Below are positions 13,064-20,456 of a stretch of DNA of 64,000 nt, one piece after another. The position numbers and the translations under genes are program-made. The stretch is from Elusimicrobiota bacterium (lineage in GTDB: Bacteria > Elusimicrobiota > Endomicrobiia > Endomicrobiales > Endomicrobiaceae): positions 82,293 through 146,292 of the forward strand of contig JAFXSD010000076.1 in NCBI GenBank assembly GCA_017525905.1, given 5' to 3'. How positions within the stretch are numbered: the first letter of the stretch is position 1; every line of letters starts with the position of its first letter. The notes under the pieces are model-generated. The model was given only the letters and a program-made list of their open reading frames with translations, had not been told where the DNA came from and searched no databases.

Positions 13064-14828
13064 ATTTCCGATATCTTTTCCTGAATTTAGTGAAATAATT
13101 TCTTTTTGAATTAAATTTATTTTTGGAATGAGACGAAGATGAAGAATCATTGCTTAAACTTTGTGTTATGATTAGTTTTTGTTTCATTCTTGCATTTCTG
13201 TCTTTTTCAACAAATATGTCGTTTCCGTTTAAATCTTGTTCCGTATAGTACATCAGTGTTGCATTCGTTGACGGTGTAGGTGTAAAGATTTGAACCTGCT
13301 CCGGACGAAACTTTAAATTATGATTAATAAATAACAGCAAATCTTCGGTATCATATACACTGCAACCCGGATGATCTACCATAAAATAACAAGTTAAAAA
13401 TTGGTTTAAAGGTAAATTTATTTTCTTAAATTCATTCATAAAATCCAAAAATATATTTTGTTTTGGTTTGCCCATCATATCCAAAACTTTGTCGGAAGTG
13501 TGTTCGGGCGCTATTTTAAGTTGACCGGATATATTGTTCTTTGATATATATTCCAGATATTTTTTACCGTTTTGTTTATCCGCCATTATTAAATCGTGTC
13601 TTAGACCGGAAGATACAAATACTTTTTTTATTTTGTCGTTTTTTGCAACTTCGGACAACAAATCAATTTGTTTGTCGTGCGAAAAAATAATATTTTCACA
13701 AACATTCGGATATAAACATCTTTTATTTTTACATCTTCCCGTTGTTCCGTGCAATTTACATGCTATTTTATACATATTCCCTGTAGGTCCGCCTATATCG
13801 GAAATATACCCCTTAAAATCCGGTTTTTGAACTAACTTGTTTATTTCTTTCATTATGGATTCTTTACTTCTTGATATAACAGATTTCCCCTGATGAACTG
13901 CAATTGCACAAAAATTACATTCACCGCAACATCCCCTGTGTGATACTACGGAAAATTTTATCGTATCCTGAGACTTTACCTTTCCCTGCTTTTCGTAATA
14001 CGGATGAACCTCTCTTGTAAAATCCATATCATAAATTTTATCAAGTTCCTCTTGAGTGAGTTGTTCCTGCGGAGGATTGTGTATTAAATATCTTGTATCG
14101 TGTTTTTGATTTAATCCTTTGGAATTTGTATATGCGGAATTATCATAAAAAGTTTTAAACATTTCTCTAAAAAGATTTTTATCCGCAACACACTCTTCAA
14201 AAGAAGGAATATTTATAAATTCTTCTTTCGGTGTTTTTGAAATATAACATAATCCTTTAATATTTTTATAATCTGTGTTGTCTCTTAAGGCATATGACAG
14301 TTCAAGCATAGTTTTTTCAGACATACCATAAGCTAAAATATCGGCTTTTGCATCGAGCAACAAAGATCTTCTGAGTTTTTTATCTTTTAAATCGTAATGT
14401 ACTATTCTTCTCAAGCTTGCTTCTATCCCGCCCAAAACGATAGGTTTAGTGTTTTTAAAATATCGTCTTATAAGGTTTGTGTAAACCATACAGGCTCTAT
14501 CAGGTCTTTTATTATTTATTCCACCCGGAGTTAAATCGTCTTCGTTTCTGAATTTCTCGCTTGCTGTATAATTTGCAACCAAAGAATCCATTGCACCTGC
14601 ACTTACCGCCCAATATAAAGAAGGTTCACCTAACCTGGAAATATCATCGGTTTTTGTATCCGGTTGAGCAATTACGGCAACTTTGAAACCGTGTATCGTA
14701 AGCCAATTACCGATAACAGCAGTTCCGCTGAAAGGACTGTCCACATAAACATCTCCCGATATAAGAATTATGTCGGGCCTGTCCCAATTCAATTTATTGA
14801 TTTCTTCTTTAGTTGTAGGTAAAAACAT
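13062..14828 (-). CDS. ygiQ: YgiQ family radical SAM protein
   Basis: This 588-residue protein belongs to the UPF0313 family. Residues 1-270 form the family-specific N-terminal region (DIILISGDVYVDSPFSGTAV, ASLRRIVHYD). The radical SAM core follows with the cluster-binding CCGECNFCAI (Cys-x3-Cys-x2-Cys) near residue 305 and IAPEHTSDKVL further on. The C-terminal end is Ser/Lys/Arg-rich. The substrate of the family is not known. It ends at the bidirectional terminator and starts four bases after the DUF486 stop. Confidence 0.92.
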   Translation of the reverse strand: MFLPTTKEEINKLNWDRPDIILISGDVYVDSPFSGTAVIGNWLTIHGFKVAVIAQPDTKTDDISRLGEPSLYWAVSAGAMDSLVANYTASEKFRNEDDLTPGGINNKRPDRACMVYTNLIRRYFKNTKPIVLGGIEASLRRIVHYDLKDKKLRRSLLLDAKADILAYGMSEKTMLELSYALRDNTDYKNIKGLCYISKTPKEEFINIPSFEECVADKNLFREMFKTFYDNSAYTNSKGLNQKHDTRYLIHNPPQEQLTQEELDKIYDMDFTREVHPYYEKQGKVKSQDTIKFSVVSHRGCCGECNFCAIAVHQGKSVISRSKESIMKEINKLVQKPDFKGYISDIGGPTGNMYKIACKLHGTTGRCKNKRCLYPNVCENIIFSHDKQIDLLSEVAKNDKIKKVFVSSGLRHDLIMADKQNGKKYLEYISKNNISGQLKIAPEHTSDKVLDMMGKPKQNIFLDFMNEFKKINLPLNQFLTCYFMVDHPGCSVYDTEDLLLFINHNLKFRPEQVQIFTPTPSTNATLMYYTEQDLNGNDIFVEKDRNARMKQKLIITQSLSNDSSSSSHSKNKFNSKRNYFTKFRKRYRK

Positions 14829-14831
14829 TTT

Positions 14832-15164
14832 CTAATTCCATTTATTAAAAACAAAAAATACTGCAAGGACTAAAAGACAAAACCCTACAATATAATTCCA
14901 CCTAAAATGTTCGTTTAAATAGTATATTGAAAAGAGTGCAAAAACAGTCAATGATATAACTTCCTGTATCATCTTTAATTCCGTGGCATTAAATTGACCA
15001 TATCCCAATCTGTTTGCAGGAATCATAAAGCAATATTCAAAAAAAGCTATGAACCAAGAAATCAATATCACTTTCCACATCGATAAATCTTTGAATTTTA
15101 AATGCCCGTACCACGCAAATGTCATAAAAACATTTGATACTGTTAATAATAATATAGTTTTCAT
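14832..15164 (-). CDS. DUF486 family small membrane protein
   Basis: This 110-residue protein has four hydrophobic helices (LLLTVSNVFMTFAWY, VILISWFIAFFEYCFMI, VISLTVFALFSIYYL, YIVGFCLLVLAVFFVF). The signature RLGYGQFNATELKMIQEV between helices 2 and 3 is that of DUF486, which is related to the drug/metabolite transporter superfamily. The start is the ATG at 15164; the frame extends to a TTG at 15182 but the family begins here. It is probably transcribed with ygiQ. Confidence 0.8.
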   Translation of the reverse strand: MKTILLLTVSNVFMTFAWYGHLKFKDLSMWKVILISWFIAFFEYCFMIPANRLGYGQFNATELKMIQEVISLTVFALFSIYYLNEHFRWNYIVGFCLLVLAVFFVFNKWN

Positions 15165-15210
15165 AATTGTGATATTATACAAAATAATGGTGGAAGATTG
15201 TATTGATACT

Positions 15211-15567
15211 CTAGTTTTTAACTATTAAAGTTATTATTAAAAGTGCTACAAGAATTATAAGAAAAACAAGTGAAATCAAAATCCATTTTATTTTCTTTAA
15301 CAACCTGCTAATCTGTTCGTTTGTTTGAAAAAATTGTTGGTGTATAAGATTTGTGAAAGCAGCAGCACCTATTGTAAAATCATCTATCCAACCTGCAACC
15401 GGAATATCCGGAATTAAATCTGCCGGAGAAGCGCCATAAATTACAGCTAATATAAAAAGAATCCAAGCCCAAATTTTTTTGCTTGTACTTTCTTTGGTGT
15501 TTTTATTATCTTGAACTTTTATTTCATCGACAATTTCAGGTTCAACAGCTTCTTGCTTTTGAGACAT
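15211..15567 (-). CDS. DUF1232 (YkvA-like) membrane protein
   Basis: This 118-residue protein has a charged N-terminus (EAVEPEIVDEIKVQD), then WILFILAVIYGASPADLIPD and IPVAGWIDDFTI, the hallmark of DUF1232 proteins. A C-terminal membrane segment (WILISLVFLIILVALLIITL) follows. The ATG at 15567 follows an AGGAG site and is preferred over a TTG at 15582. The function is unknown. It lies just downstream of tRNA-Ser on the same strand. Confidence 0.8.
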   Translation of the reverse strand: MSQKQEAVEPEIVDEIKVQDNKNTKESTSKKIWAWILFILAVIYGASPADLIPDIPVAGWIDDFTIGAAAFTNLIHQQFFQTNEQISRLLKKIKWILISLVFLIILVALLIITLIVKN

Positions 15568-15591
15568 ACAAAACTCCTGCAAATAAAAAAA

Positions 15592-15678
15592 CGGAGAGAG
15601 AGGGATTCGAACCCCCGGTAGGGAAACCCTACGCTAGTTTTCAAGACTAGTGCCATAAACCAACTCGGCCATCTCTCC
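15592..15678 (-). tRNA. tRNA-Ser (UGA)
   Basis: An 87-base class II tRNA. The acceptor is GGAGAGA with TCTCTCC, the anticodon arm is CTAGT-CTTGAAA-ACTAG giving anticodon TGA, there is a long variable arm (GTAGGG...CCCTAC), and the T loop is TTCGAAT. The discriminator is G and CCA is not encoded. Confidence 0.95.
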
Positions 15679-15701
15679 ATTTACTGTAAATAATGGAGTT
15701 A

Positions 15702-15730
15702 ATTATACATTTTTTTTGAATTTGTATCAA
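15702..15730 (-). promoter_or_regulatory. Promoter of tRNA-Ser
   Basis: Leftward TTGATA (15730-15725), a 17-base spacer and TATAAT (15707-15702), about 24 bases before the tRNA. Confidence 0.75.
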
Positions 15731-15750
15731 GCATAATTATTTTATAAAAT
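15722..15750 (+). promoter_or_regulatory. Promoter of the TPR gene, suggesting a leaderless mRNA
   Basis: TTGTAT (15722-15727), 17 bases, then TAAAAT (15745-15750). The expected start falls at or near the ATG at 15757, and no ribosome binding site precedes that ATG. It overlaps the tRNA-Ser promoter on the other strand. Confidence 0.45.
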
Positions 15751-15756
15751 TAAAAA

Positions 15757-16740
15757 ATGCTAATAAAAAGGAATTTTACTTTCAGTATATTAATAACTAT
15801 TTTATTTATAGTTTTATGTGTATTTTACTACAACAAACAAACAGAAAAATACAACATAGACGGTTTTATATATAAAGCTTCTCATCATTTCAAGAATGAA
15901 GAATATTTTAAAGCAATAAAATATTATAAAAAGCTTATGTCGATGGGAGTCGTTGATGAAAAAATATATATAAATACGGCAACCGCTCTTACAAGAATGG
16001 GATATTATCAAAAATCCATAGAAGTTCTTGATGATATGAAAGAAAATCATTTAGAGTCAAGTGAAATGTATTATTTACTTGCATATTCATATTTTGCGCA
16101 AATAAAAAACATAAATATTAATAATTCCAGAATTCCGATAAACTATCTGAAAAAAAGCATTAAATTAGATTCAAGAAACAAAGATTCTTATAAATTATTA
16201 GGCAATATTTATGAAAAAAACAAGCAATTTAAATTAGCACGGCAATATTATACAAAAGCTTCCGAAGAAGATATCGATAATTCATGTGAATTTTATAATT
16301 TTATAGCCAACACCTATTTTAAGGAAAAGAATTTCGATGATGCCTTGAAATATTACAATAAAGCAATTGAAGGTAACAAAAATGATATATCCGCATATTA
16401 TAAAATTGCCGAAATATACAAAGAAAAAGAGGATTTTGTTACCGCTGAGGATTTCTATAAAAAAGCAATTCAAATATCTCCCGACTATATTTATCCGTAT
16501 TATCAAATAGGCAATCTACATTTTAATAAGGGAGATTACGAAACAGCTATAGGCTGGTACAAAGAAGCTTTAAATATCGAGCCAAACGACGGAAAAGTTA
16601 ATTATTATATTGGTATGGCATATAAAAGAATTAACGACCTAAATAAAGCTAAAGAATATTTAAAAATTTCGGCTTATTGCGGAAATGATGATGCTTTAAA
16701 TGAATTAAGCAAAACGGAAAAGGCAAATAATGTTTTATAA
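15757..16740 (+). CDS. TPR repeat protein with N-terminal membrane anchor
   Basis: In this 327-residue protein one membrane segment (FSILITILFIVLCVFYY) anchors it. Residues 30-320 are tandem tetratricopeptide repeats, for example FKAIKYYKKLMSMG, FKLARQYYTKASEED, FDDALKYYNKAIEGN, FVTAEDFYKKAIQIS, YETAIGWYKEALNIEPND and LNKAKEYLKISA. They probably form a periplasmic protein-binding scaffold. The gene has no Shine-Dalgarno and sits 7 bases from a promoter -10. It overlaps the next gene by 11 bases. Confidence 0.85.
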   Translation: MLIKRNFTFSILITILFIVLCVFYYNKQTEKYNIDGFIYKASHHFKNEEYFKAIKYYKKLMSMGVVDEKIYINTATALTRMGYYQKSIEVLDDMKENHLESSEMYYLLAYSYFAQIKNININNSRIPINYLKKSIKLDSRNKDSYKLLGNIYEKNKQFKLARQYYTKASEEDIDNSCEFYNFIANTYFKEKNFDDALKYYNKAIEGNKNDISAYYKIAEIYKEKEDFVTAEDFYKKAIQISPDYIYPYYQIGNLHFNKGDYETAIGWYKEALNIEPNDGKVNYYIGMAYKRINDLNKAKEYLKISAYCGNDDALNELSKTEKANNVL

Positions 16741-17038
16741 CCAAAAATTTTTATTTTTTATAATACAATTAATTTTTTGTATATTTTTAGTTATACTTAT
16801 CAATCAACAAACGTTTTTAACCGGTTTTTTAGATAATTTTTTTGTAGAGTTAATTATCGTTTATGCTCTGATATTTTTGATTGCAAAATTATTTTCAACA
16901 ATATTATCACTTATTTACTTACTGTTTTCGAAGCTGATAAAGCATAAAACCAACAGGGATTTTATATCTTGGTTATTTTTTACGATTATATGTTATGTGT
17001 TAACATTTATTGCTTTTGCCTTTTCAATAATATACTAA
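16730..17038 (+). CDS. Hypothetical membrane protein
   Basis: This 102-residue protein has three hydrophobic helices (FFIIQLIFCIFLVILI, LIIVYALIFLIAKLFSTILS, WLFFTIICYVLTFIAFAFSI) with a basic loop (KLIKHKTNRD) between the second and third. It is translationally coupled to the TPR gene, so the two products may work together. No family is recognised. Confidence 0.6.
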   Translation: MFYNQKFLFFIIQLIFCIFLVILINQQTFLTGFLDNFFVELIIVYALIFLIAKLFSTILSLIYLLFSKLIKHKTNRDFISWLFFTIICYVLTFIAFAFSIIY

Positions 17039-17538
17039 AAAGAACAAAATCTCTTCTTTAAGTTTAATATTACCGACAATATTACAATTTTGTATATAAT
17101 ATCACACATTGCAAAAAACAAAATATTTAAAGTAACGAAACTCTTTACTCCGCAAAGCAACAAAGATACGGCAAAAATTATTTCAATAAAACAATTAAGT
17201 TTATAAAAATTTAAAATAAAATTTTTATTTTTTCTGTTATATAAAAAAAAGAAAAAAACATATATTCCTGTTGCACAAAAAATAAAGATTATTGCATTTA
17301 ATATCAATTCATTAAAAATTATCGTATTATTTACAAAAACAATGAGAGCTAAAAATATCAATATTATTCTGCTGATAAACAATAATAAACTATTATTTTT
17401 TAAATAATTTTTAACAATAGTGAAAAAATATATACCGGCCAAACAATATATATATTCGCCGGATATAGTAAATTGTTCAATAAACAAACTTACAATAAAT
17501 ACAGGAAACAGCCACAATGTTAAACTTCTTTTTAACAA
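17035..17538 (-). CDS. Hypothetical multi-pass membrane protein
   Basis: This frame of 167 codons has about five hydrophobic helices and basic loops, very rich in Ile and Phe. It is convergent with the preceding gene, overlapping its end by 4 bases. No ATG lies near the N-terminus; a TTG at 17538 or another nearby alternative start must be used. No domain is recognised. The marked hydrophobic periodicity supports a real membrane protein despite the unclear start. Confidence 0.5.
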   Translation of the reverse strand: MLKRSLTLWLFPVFIVSLFIEQFTISGEYIYCLAGIYFFTIVKNYLKNNSLLLFISRIILIFLALIVFVNNTIIFNELILNAIIFIFCATGIYVFFFFLYNRKNKNFILNFYKLNCFIEIIFAVSLLLCGVKSFVTLNILFFAMCDIIYKIVILSVILNLKKRFCSF

Positions 17539-17596
17539 TATCCAAAGATTATTAATTTTTTCCCCCGTACATATTTATTTGTTTCAACAAAAATGG

Positions 17597-17602
17597 TATA
17601 AT
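17597..17602 (+). promoter_or_regulatory. Extended -10 promoter upstream of rseP
   Basis: TGGTATAAT is a consensus -10 with the TGn extension; no good -35 is seen. It would start a leader of about 85 bases. Confidence 0.5.
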
Positions 17603-17628
17603 TTTCGAAACTTAATGATATTTTTTTT

Positions 17629-17671
17629 TGCAAGATTTATCAACATGAAATCTTGCAGTGTTGTTTTTTTT
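17629..17671 (+). terminator. Terminator-like leader hairpin before rseP
   Basis: TGCAAGATTT (17629-17638) pairs perfectly with AAATCTTGCA (17648-17657), followed after GTGTTG by a run of eight T. It lies between the putative promoter and the rseP ribosome binding site, so attenuation is possible. Confidence 0.6.
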
Positions 17672-17695
17672 ATATTTTAGTTAAAGGAGTTTTTT

Positions 17696-18751
17696 ATGAT
17701 AGTTATTCTTATTCAAATTTTGGCAGTAATTATAGGCTTAGGATTTTTAGTATTTATTCACGAACTCGGACATTTCACTGTAGCAAAATTATATAAAGTT
17801 CGAGTTTTAAAGTTCACTCTCGGTTTCGGCAAAGAAATTTGGGGATTTACAAAGGGAGATACAAGATATTCTGTTTGTTTGTTCCCTTTAGGCGGAATGG
17901 TTGCTATGGCAGGAGAAAATCCTGATGATGTAAAAGGTGAAAAAGATGAATTTTTATCATTGCCGTTCTATAAAAAAATAATGATTGTTTTTGCCGGTCC
18001 TCTTATGAACTATGTTTTTGCAATATTATTATTTGCTTTTATTTTTAATATTTGGGGACTTGCAACTATTTCCGATGAAGCAAAAATAGGTGTTTTGGCA
18101 AAAGATTCTTGTGCTCAAAAAGCAGGGCTCCTTGTTAACGACAAAATTGTTTCAATAGACGGAACGGATATAGAAAACTGGCTTGGTTTAATATCAAATT
18201 TAAAAGATAAAGCAGAAAAAGAAGTAAATTTGAAAGTTTTAAGAGATGATAAAGAATTGGATTTTAATTTTGTATTGGATAAAAATCCTACAACAGGTGC
18301 AGGAATGTTGGGAATACAGCCCAAGGTATTAAAAGAAAAAGTTTCATTTCTTAAATCTTTTTATTTTGCATGTGATACCGCGATTTATCAGACAACATTT
18401 ACATTAAAATATTTGTGGGATAAACTGGTAAAATGGGAAAAGCCGGAAGTTGCAGGACCTATAGGCGTTATACAATTTATGGCCGATTCGGCAAAATCCG
18501 GATTCGAAAGTTATATAAGATTATTAGCTGTTATTTCCGTTGCTTTGGGACTTTTCAATTTACTTCCGATTCCGTTGGTTGACGGTGGAATGATTGTTTT
18601 ATTTTTGTTGGAAGGAATTATAAGAACAAAAATAAGCACAAAAGTTATTGCAGTATATAACTATATCGGATTATTTTTAATACTTATTATATTTTTATTT
18701 GCAACATACAGTGATTTAATAAGATTAGGTATTGGCAAATTATTTAACTGA
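17696..18751 (+). CDS. rseP: RseP site-2 protease
   Basis: This 351-residue inner-membrane zinc metalloprotease cleaves anti-sigma factors or other membrane substrates within the bilayer. HELGH with FTVAKL (about residues 21-31) is the zinc motif in the first membrane helix. A PDZ domain lies at about 115-200 (AQKAGLLVNDKIVSIDG). The second active-site motif LLPIPLVDGGMI is near residue 285, followed by the last helix. AAAGGAG precedes the ATG. It heads the set rseP-ispG-greA. The ECF sigma/anti-sigma pair at 24.8-25.9 kb is a conceivable client. Confidence 0.95.
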   Translation: MIVILIQILAVIIGLGFLVFIHELGHFTVAKLYKVRVLKFTLGFGKEIWGFTKGDTRYSVCLFPLGGMVAMAGENPDDVKGEKDEFLSLPFYKKIMIVFAGPLMNYVFAILLFAFIFNIWGLATISDEAKIGVLAKDSCAQKAGLLVNDKIVSIDGTDIENWLGLISNLKDKAEKEVNLKVLRDDKELDFNFVLDKNPTTGAGMLGIQPKVLKEKVSFLKSFYFACDTAIYQTTFTLKYLWDKLVKWEKPEVAGPIGVIQFMADSAKSGFESYIRLLAVISVALGLFNLLPIPLVDGGMIVLFLLEGIIRTKISTKVIAVYNYIGLFLILIIFLFATYSDLIRLGIGKLFN

Positions 18752-18762
18752 AAGGTATTAAT

Positions 18763-19833
18763 ATGTTTACAAGAAAAGATACAAAAGTAATAAATGTCGG
18801 CGGTGTAAAGATAGGTGGCGGGAACCCTGTTGCGATTCAATCTATGACAAACACCGATACAAGAGATTGGAAAGCAACCGTAAAACAAATAAAAGAGTTA
18901 CAGGAAACAGGCTGTGAAATAATAAGAGTTTCCGTTCCGGATATGGAATCCGCAAAGAATATAAAACTTATAAAGAAACATATAAAAATTCCTTTAGTTG
19001 CGGATATTCATTTCGATCATAAACTTGCAATAGAATCAATAAAACAGGGTATCGATAAACTCAGAATAAATCCGGGAAATATCGGTTCCAAAGAAAAAGT
19101 TATGGAACTTGTAAAAGAAGCTAAAAAAGCACATATTCCCATAAGAATAGGTGTTAATGCGGGTTCTTTGAAAGAAGTTCATGAATTTTCTTCAACAAAA
19201 GACAAAGCAAAAGCTCTTGTAAAGGCAGCTATCGAGCATGTTAAAATTTTGGAAGATTGTGATTTCGGTGACATAGCTGTTTCTCTTAAAGCATCAAATG
19301 TGGAAACGACTGTTGAAGCATATAAATTATTTGCTACAAAAAGAAATTATCCCATACATTTGGGAATAACGGAAGCCGGTTCCATTTTTAGAGGAACAAT
19401 AAAATCTTCCGTAGGCTTGGGTATAATGCTTGCTCAAGGTTTGGGAGATACCATAAGAGTATCTCTTACAGCAAATCCTGTTGAAGAAGTCAGAGTTGCT
19501 TATCAAATATTGCAATCTTTGGGATTGAGATCAACGGGAGTTGAAGTAATATCATGTCCCACATGTTCGAGAACAAAAGTTAATTTAATAAAGATTGTTG
19601 ATGAATTGGAAAAAGAATTGGCAAAAGTTCAAAACAAATCAACTCGCAAGAACATAAAAATAGCCGTTATGGGATGTGTTGTGAACGGGCCGGGAGAAGC
19701 GAAAGAAGCGGATTTCGGAATTGCCGGAGGAATAGGCGAAGGAATTTTATTTCAAAAAGGTAAAATAATTTGTAAAGTTCCCGAAGATAAATGGGTAAAA
19801 AAACTTTTATCAATGTATAAAAAATCAATTTAA
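18763..19833 (+). CDS. ispG: 4-hydroxy-3-methylbut-2-en-1-yl diphosphate synthase
   Basis: This 356-residue enzyme of the non-mevalonate isoprenoid pathway reductively converts methylerythritol cyclodiphosphate to HMBPP. The N-terminal TIM barrel starts VINVGGVKIGGGNPVAIQSM. The C-terminal iron-sulfur domain supplies the three cluster Cys in SCPTCSRT and MGCVVNGPGEAKEADFGIAG. The length is that of the short bacterial type. It starts 11 bases after rseP, a common neighbour. The dxr of the same pathway is at 27.3 kb. Confidence 0.96.
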   Translation: MFTRKDTKVINVGGVKIGGGNPVAIQSMTNTDTRDWKATVKQIKELQETGCEIIRVSVPDMESAKNIKLIKKHIKIPLVADIHFDHKLAIESIKQGIDKLRINPGNIGSKEKVMELVKEAKKAHIPIRIGVNAGSLKEVHEFSSTKDKAKALVKAAIEHVKILEDCDFGDIAVSLKASNVETTVEAYKLFATKRNYPIHLGITEAGSIFRGTIKSSVGLGIMLAQGLGDTIRVSLTANPVEEVRVAYQILQSLGLRSTGVEVISCPTCSRTKVNLIKIVDELEKELAKVQNKSTRKNIKIAVMGCVVNGPGEAKEADFGIAGGIGEGILFQKGKIICKVPEDKWVKKLLSMYKKSI

Positions 19834-19852
19834 TTATTTAGGAGAATATAAA

Positions 19853-20317
19853 ATGGGTGAAATTTATTTGACAAGAGACGGAAGAAATAAACTTATAGAA
19901 GAGTTGGACAGATTGCAAAAGAGAAAACCGCAAATTCAAGATGAAATAGCAAGAGCAAGAGAGCATGGCGATTTAAGAGAAAATGCAGAATATCATGCAG
20001 CAAAAGAAGCATTAACAAATCTTATGCAAAGAATTGCGGAAATAGATTCAAAACTCTCAAGAGCTAAAATTATTGAAGAATTAAATATTGATCCTAACAA
20101 AGTATTCATAGGTGTTACCGTTACGATAAAAGATGAAGACGGTGACGAATATGAATATTCAATTGTAGATGAAGAAGAAGCAAATCCTAACGAGATGAAA
20201 ATTTCTATCGGTTCCCCTTTGGCACAAGGTCTCTTAGGTCATGTTGCAGGAGATAAAGTTGATGTGGAACTTCCCGCGGGAACAATGAAATTTGAAATAG
20301 TAAAAATTGCAAGATAA
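19853..20317 (+). CDS. greA: Transcription elongation factor GreA
   Basis: This 154-residue factor rescues backtracked RNA polymerase by stimulating transcript cleavage. The N-terminal coiled coil (about 1-75) carries the tip acidic region and the typical RAREHGDLRENAEYHAAKEA. The C-terminal FKBP-like domain ends with SIGSPLAQGLLGHVAGDKVDV. A GGAG site precedes the ATG. It is the last gene of the rseP-ispG-greA set, followed by a minisatellite hairpin and terminator. Confidence 0.96.
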   Translation: MGEIYLTRDGRNKLIEELDRLQKRKPQIQDEIARAREHGDLRENAEYHAAKEALTNLMQRIAEIDSKLSRAKIIEELNIDPNKVFIGVTVTIKDEDGDEYEYSIVDEEEANPNEMKISIGSPLAQGLLGHVAGDKVDVELPAGTMKFEIVKIAR

Positions 20318-20321
20318 TCCA

Positions 20322-20428
20322 GATGTATGGAAGGATAGAAGGATAGAAACTGCTATTGAAAAGGAATATATAAAAAATCACAGAGTGATTTTAATCTATA
20401 CATCCATACTTCTATACATCTATACCTC
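20322..20428. repeat. Inverted pair of 8-bp-period minisatellites
   Basis: The left arm has units GATGTATG, GAAGGATA and GAAGGATA (20322-20345). The right arm has TCTATACA, TCCATACT, TCTATACA and TCTATACC (20395-20426). The arms are imperfect reverse complements over about 27 bases and enclose a small hairpin (AAAATCAC/GTGATTTT), so the RNA could fold into one long stem. Confidence 0.7.
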
Positions 20429-20431
20429 AAC

Positions 20432-20455
20432 AAAAAGGCACGAAGTGCTTTTTTT
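20432..20455. terminator. Terminator between convergent greA and recN
   Basis: AAAAAGGCAC-GAA-GTGCTTTTTTT is a short GC stem with A and U tracts on both sides, so it can work in both directions. Confidence 0.7.
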
Positions 20456-20456
20456 G

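Noticed and set aside
10734..15678. tRNA-Ser as the integration site of the phage element
   Set aside because: It lies 3.7 kb beyond the integrase with host genes between, and no duplicated tRNA 3' end is seen near the integrase.
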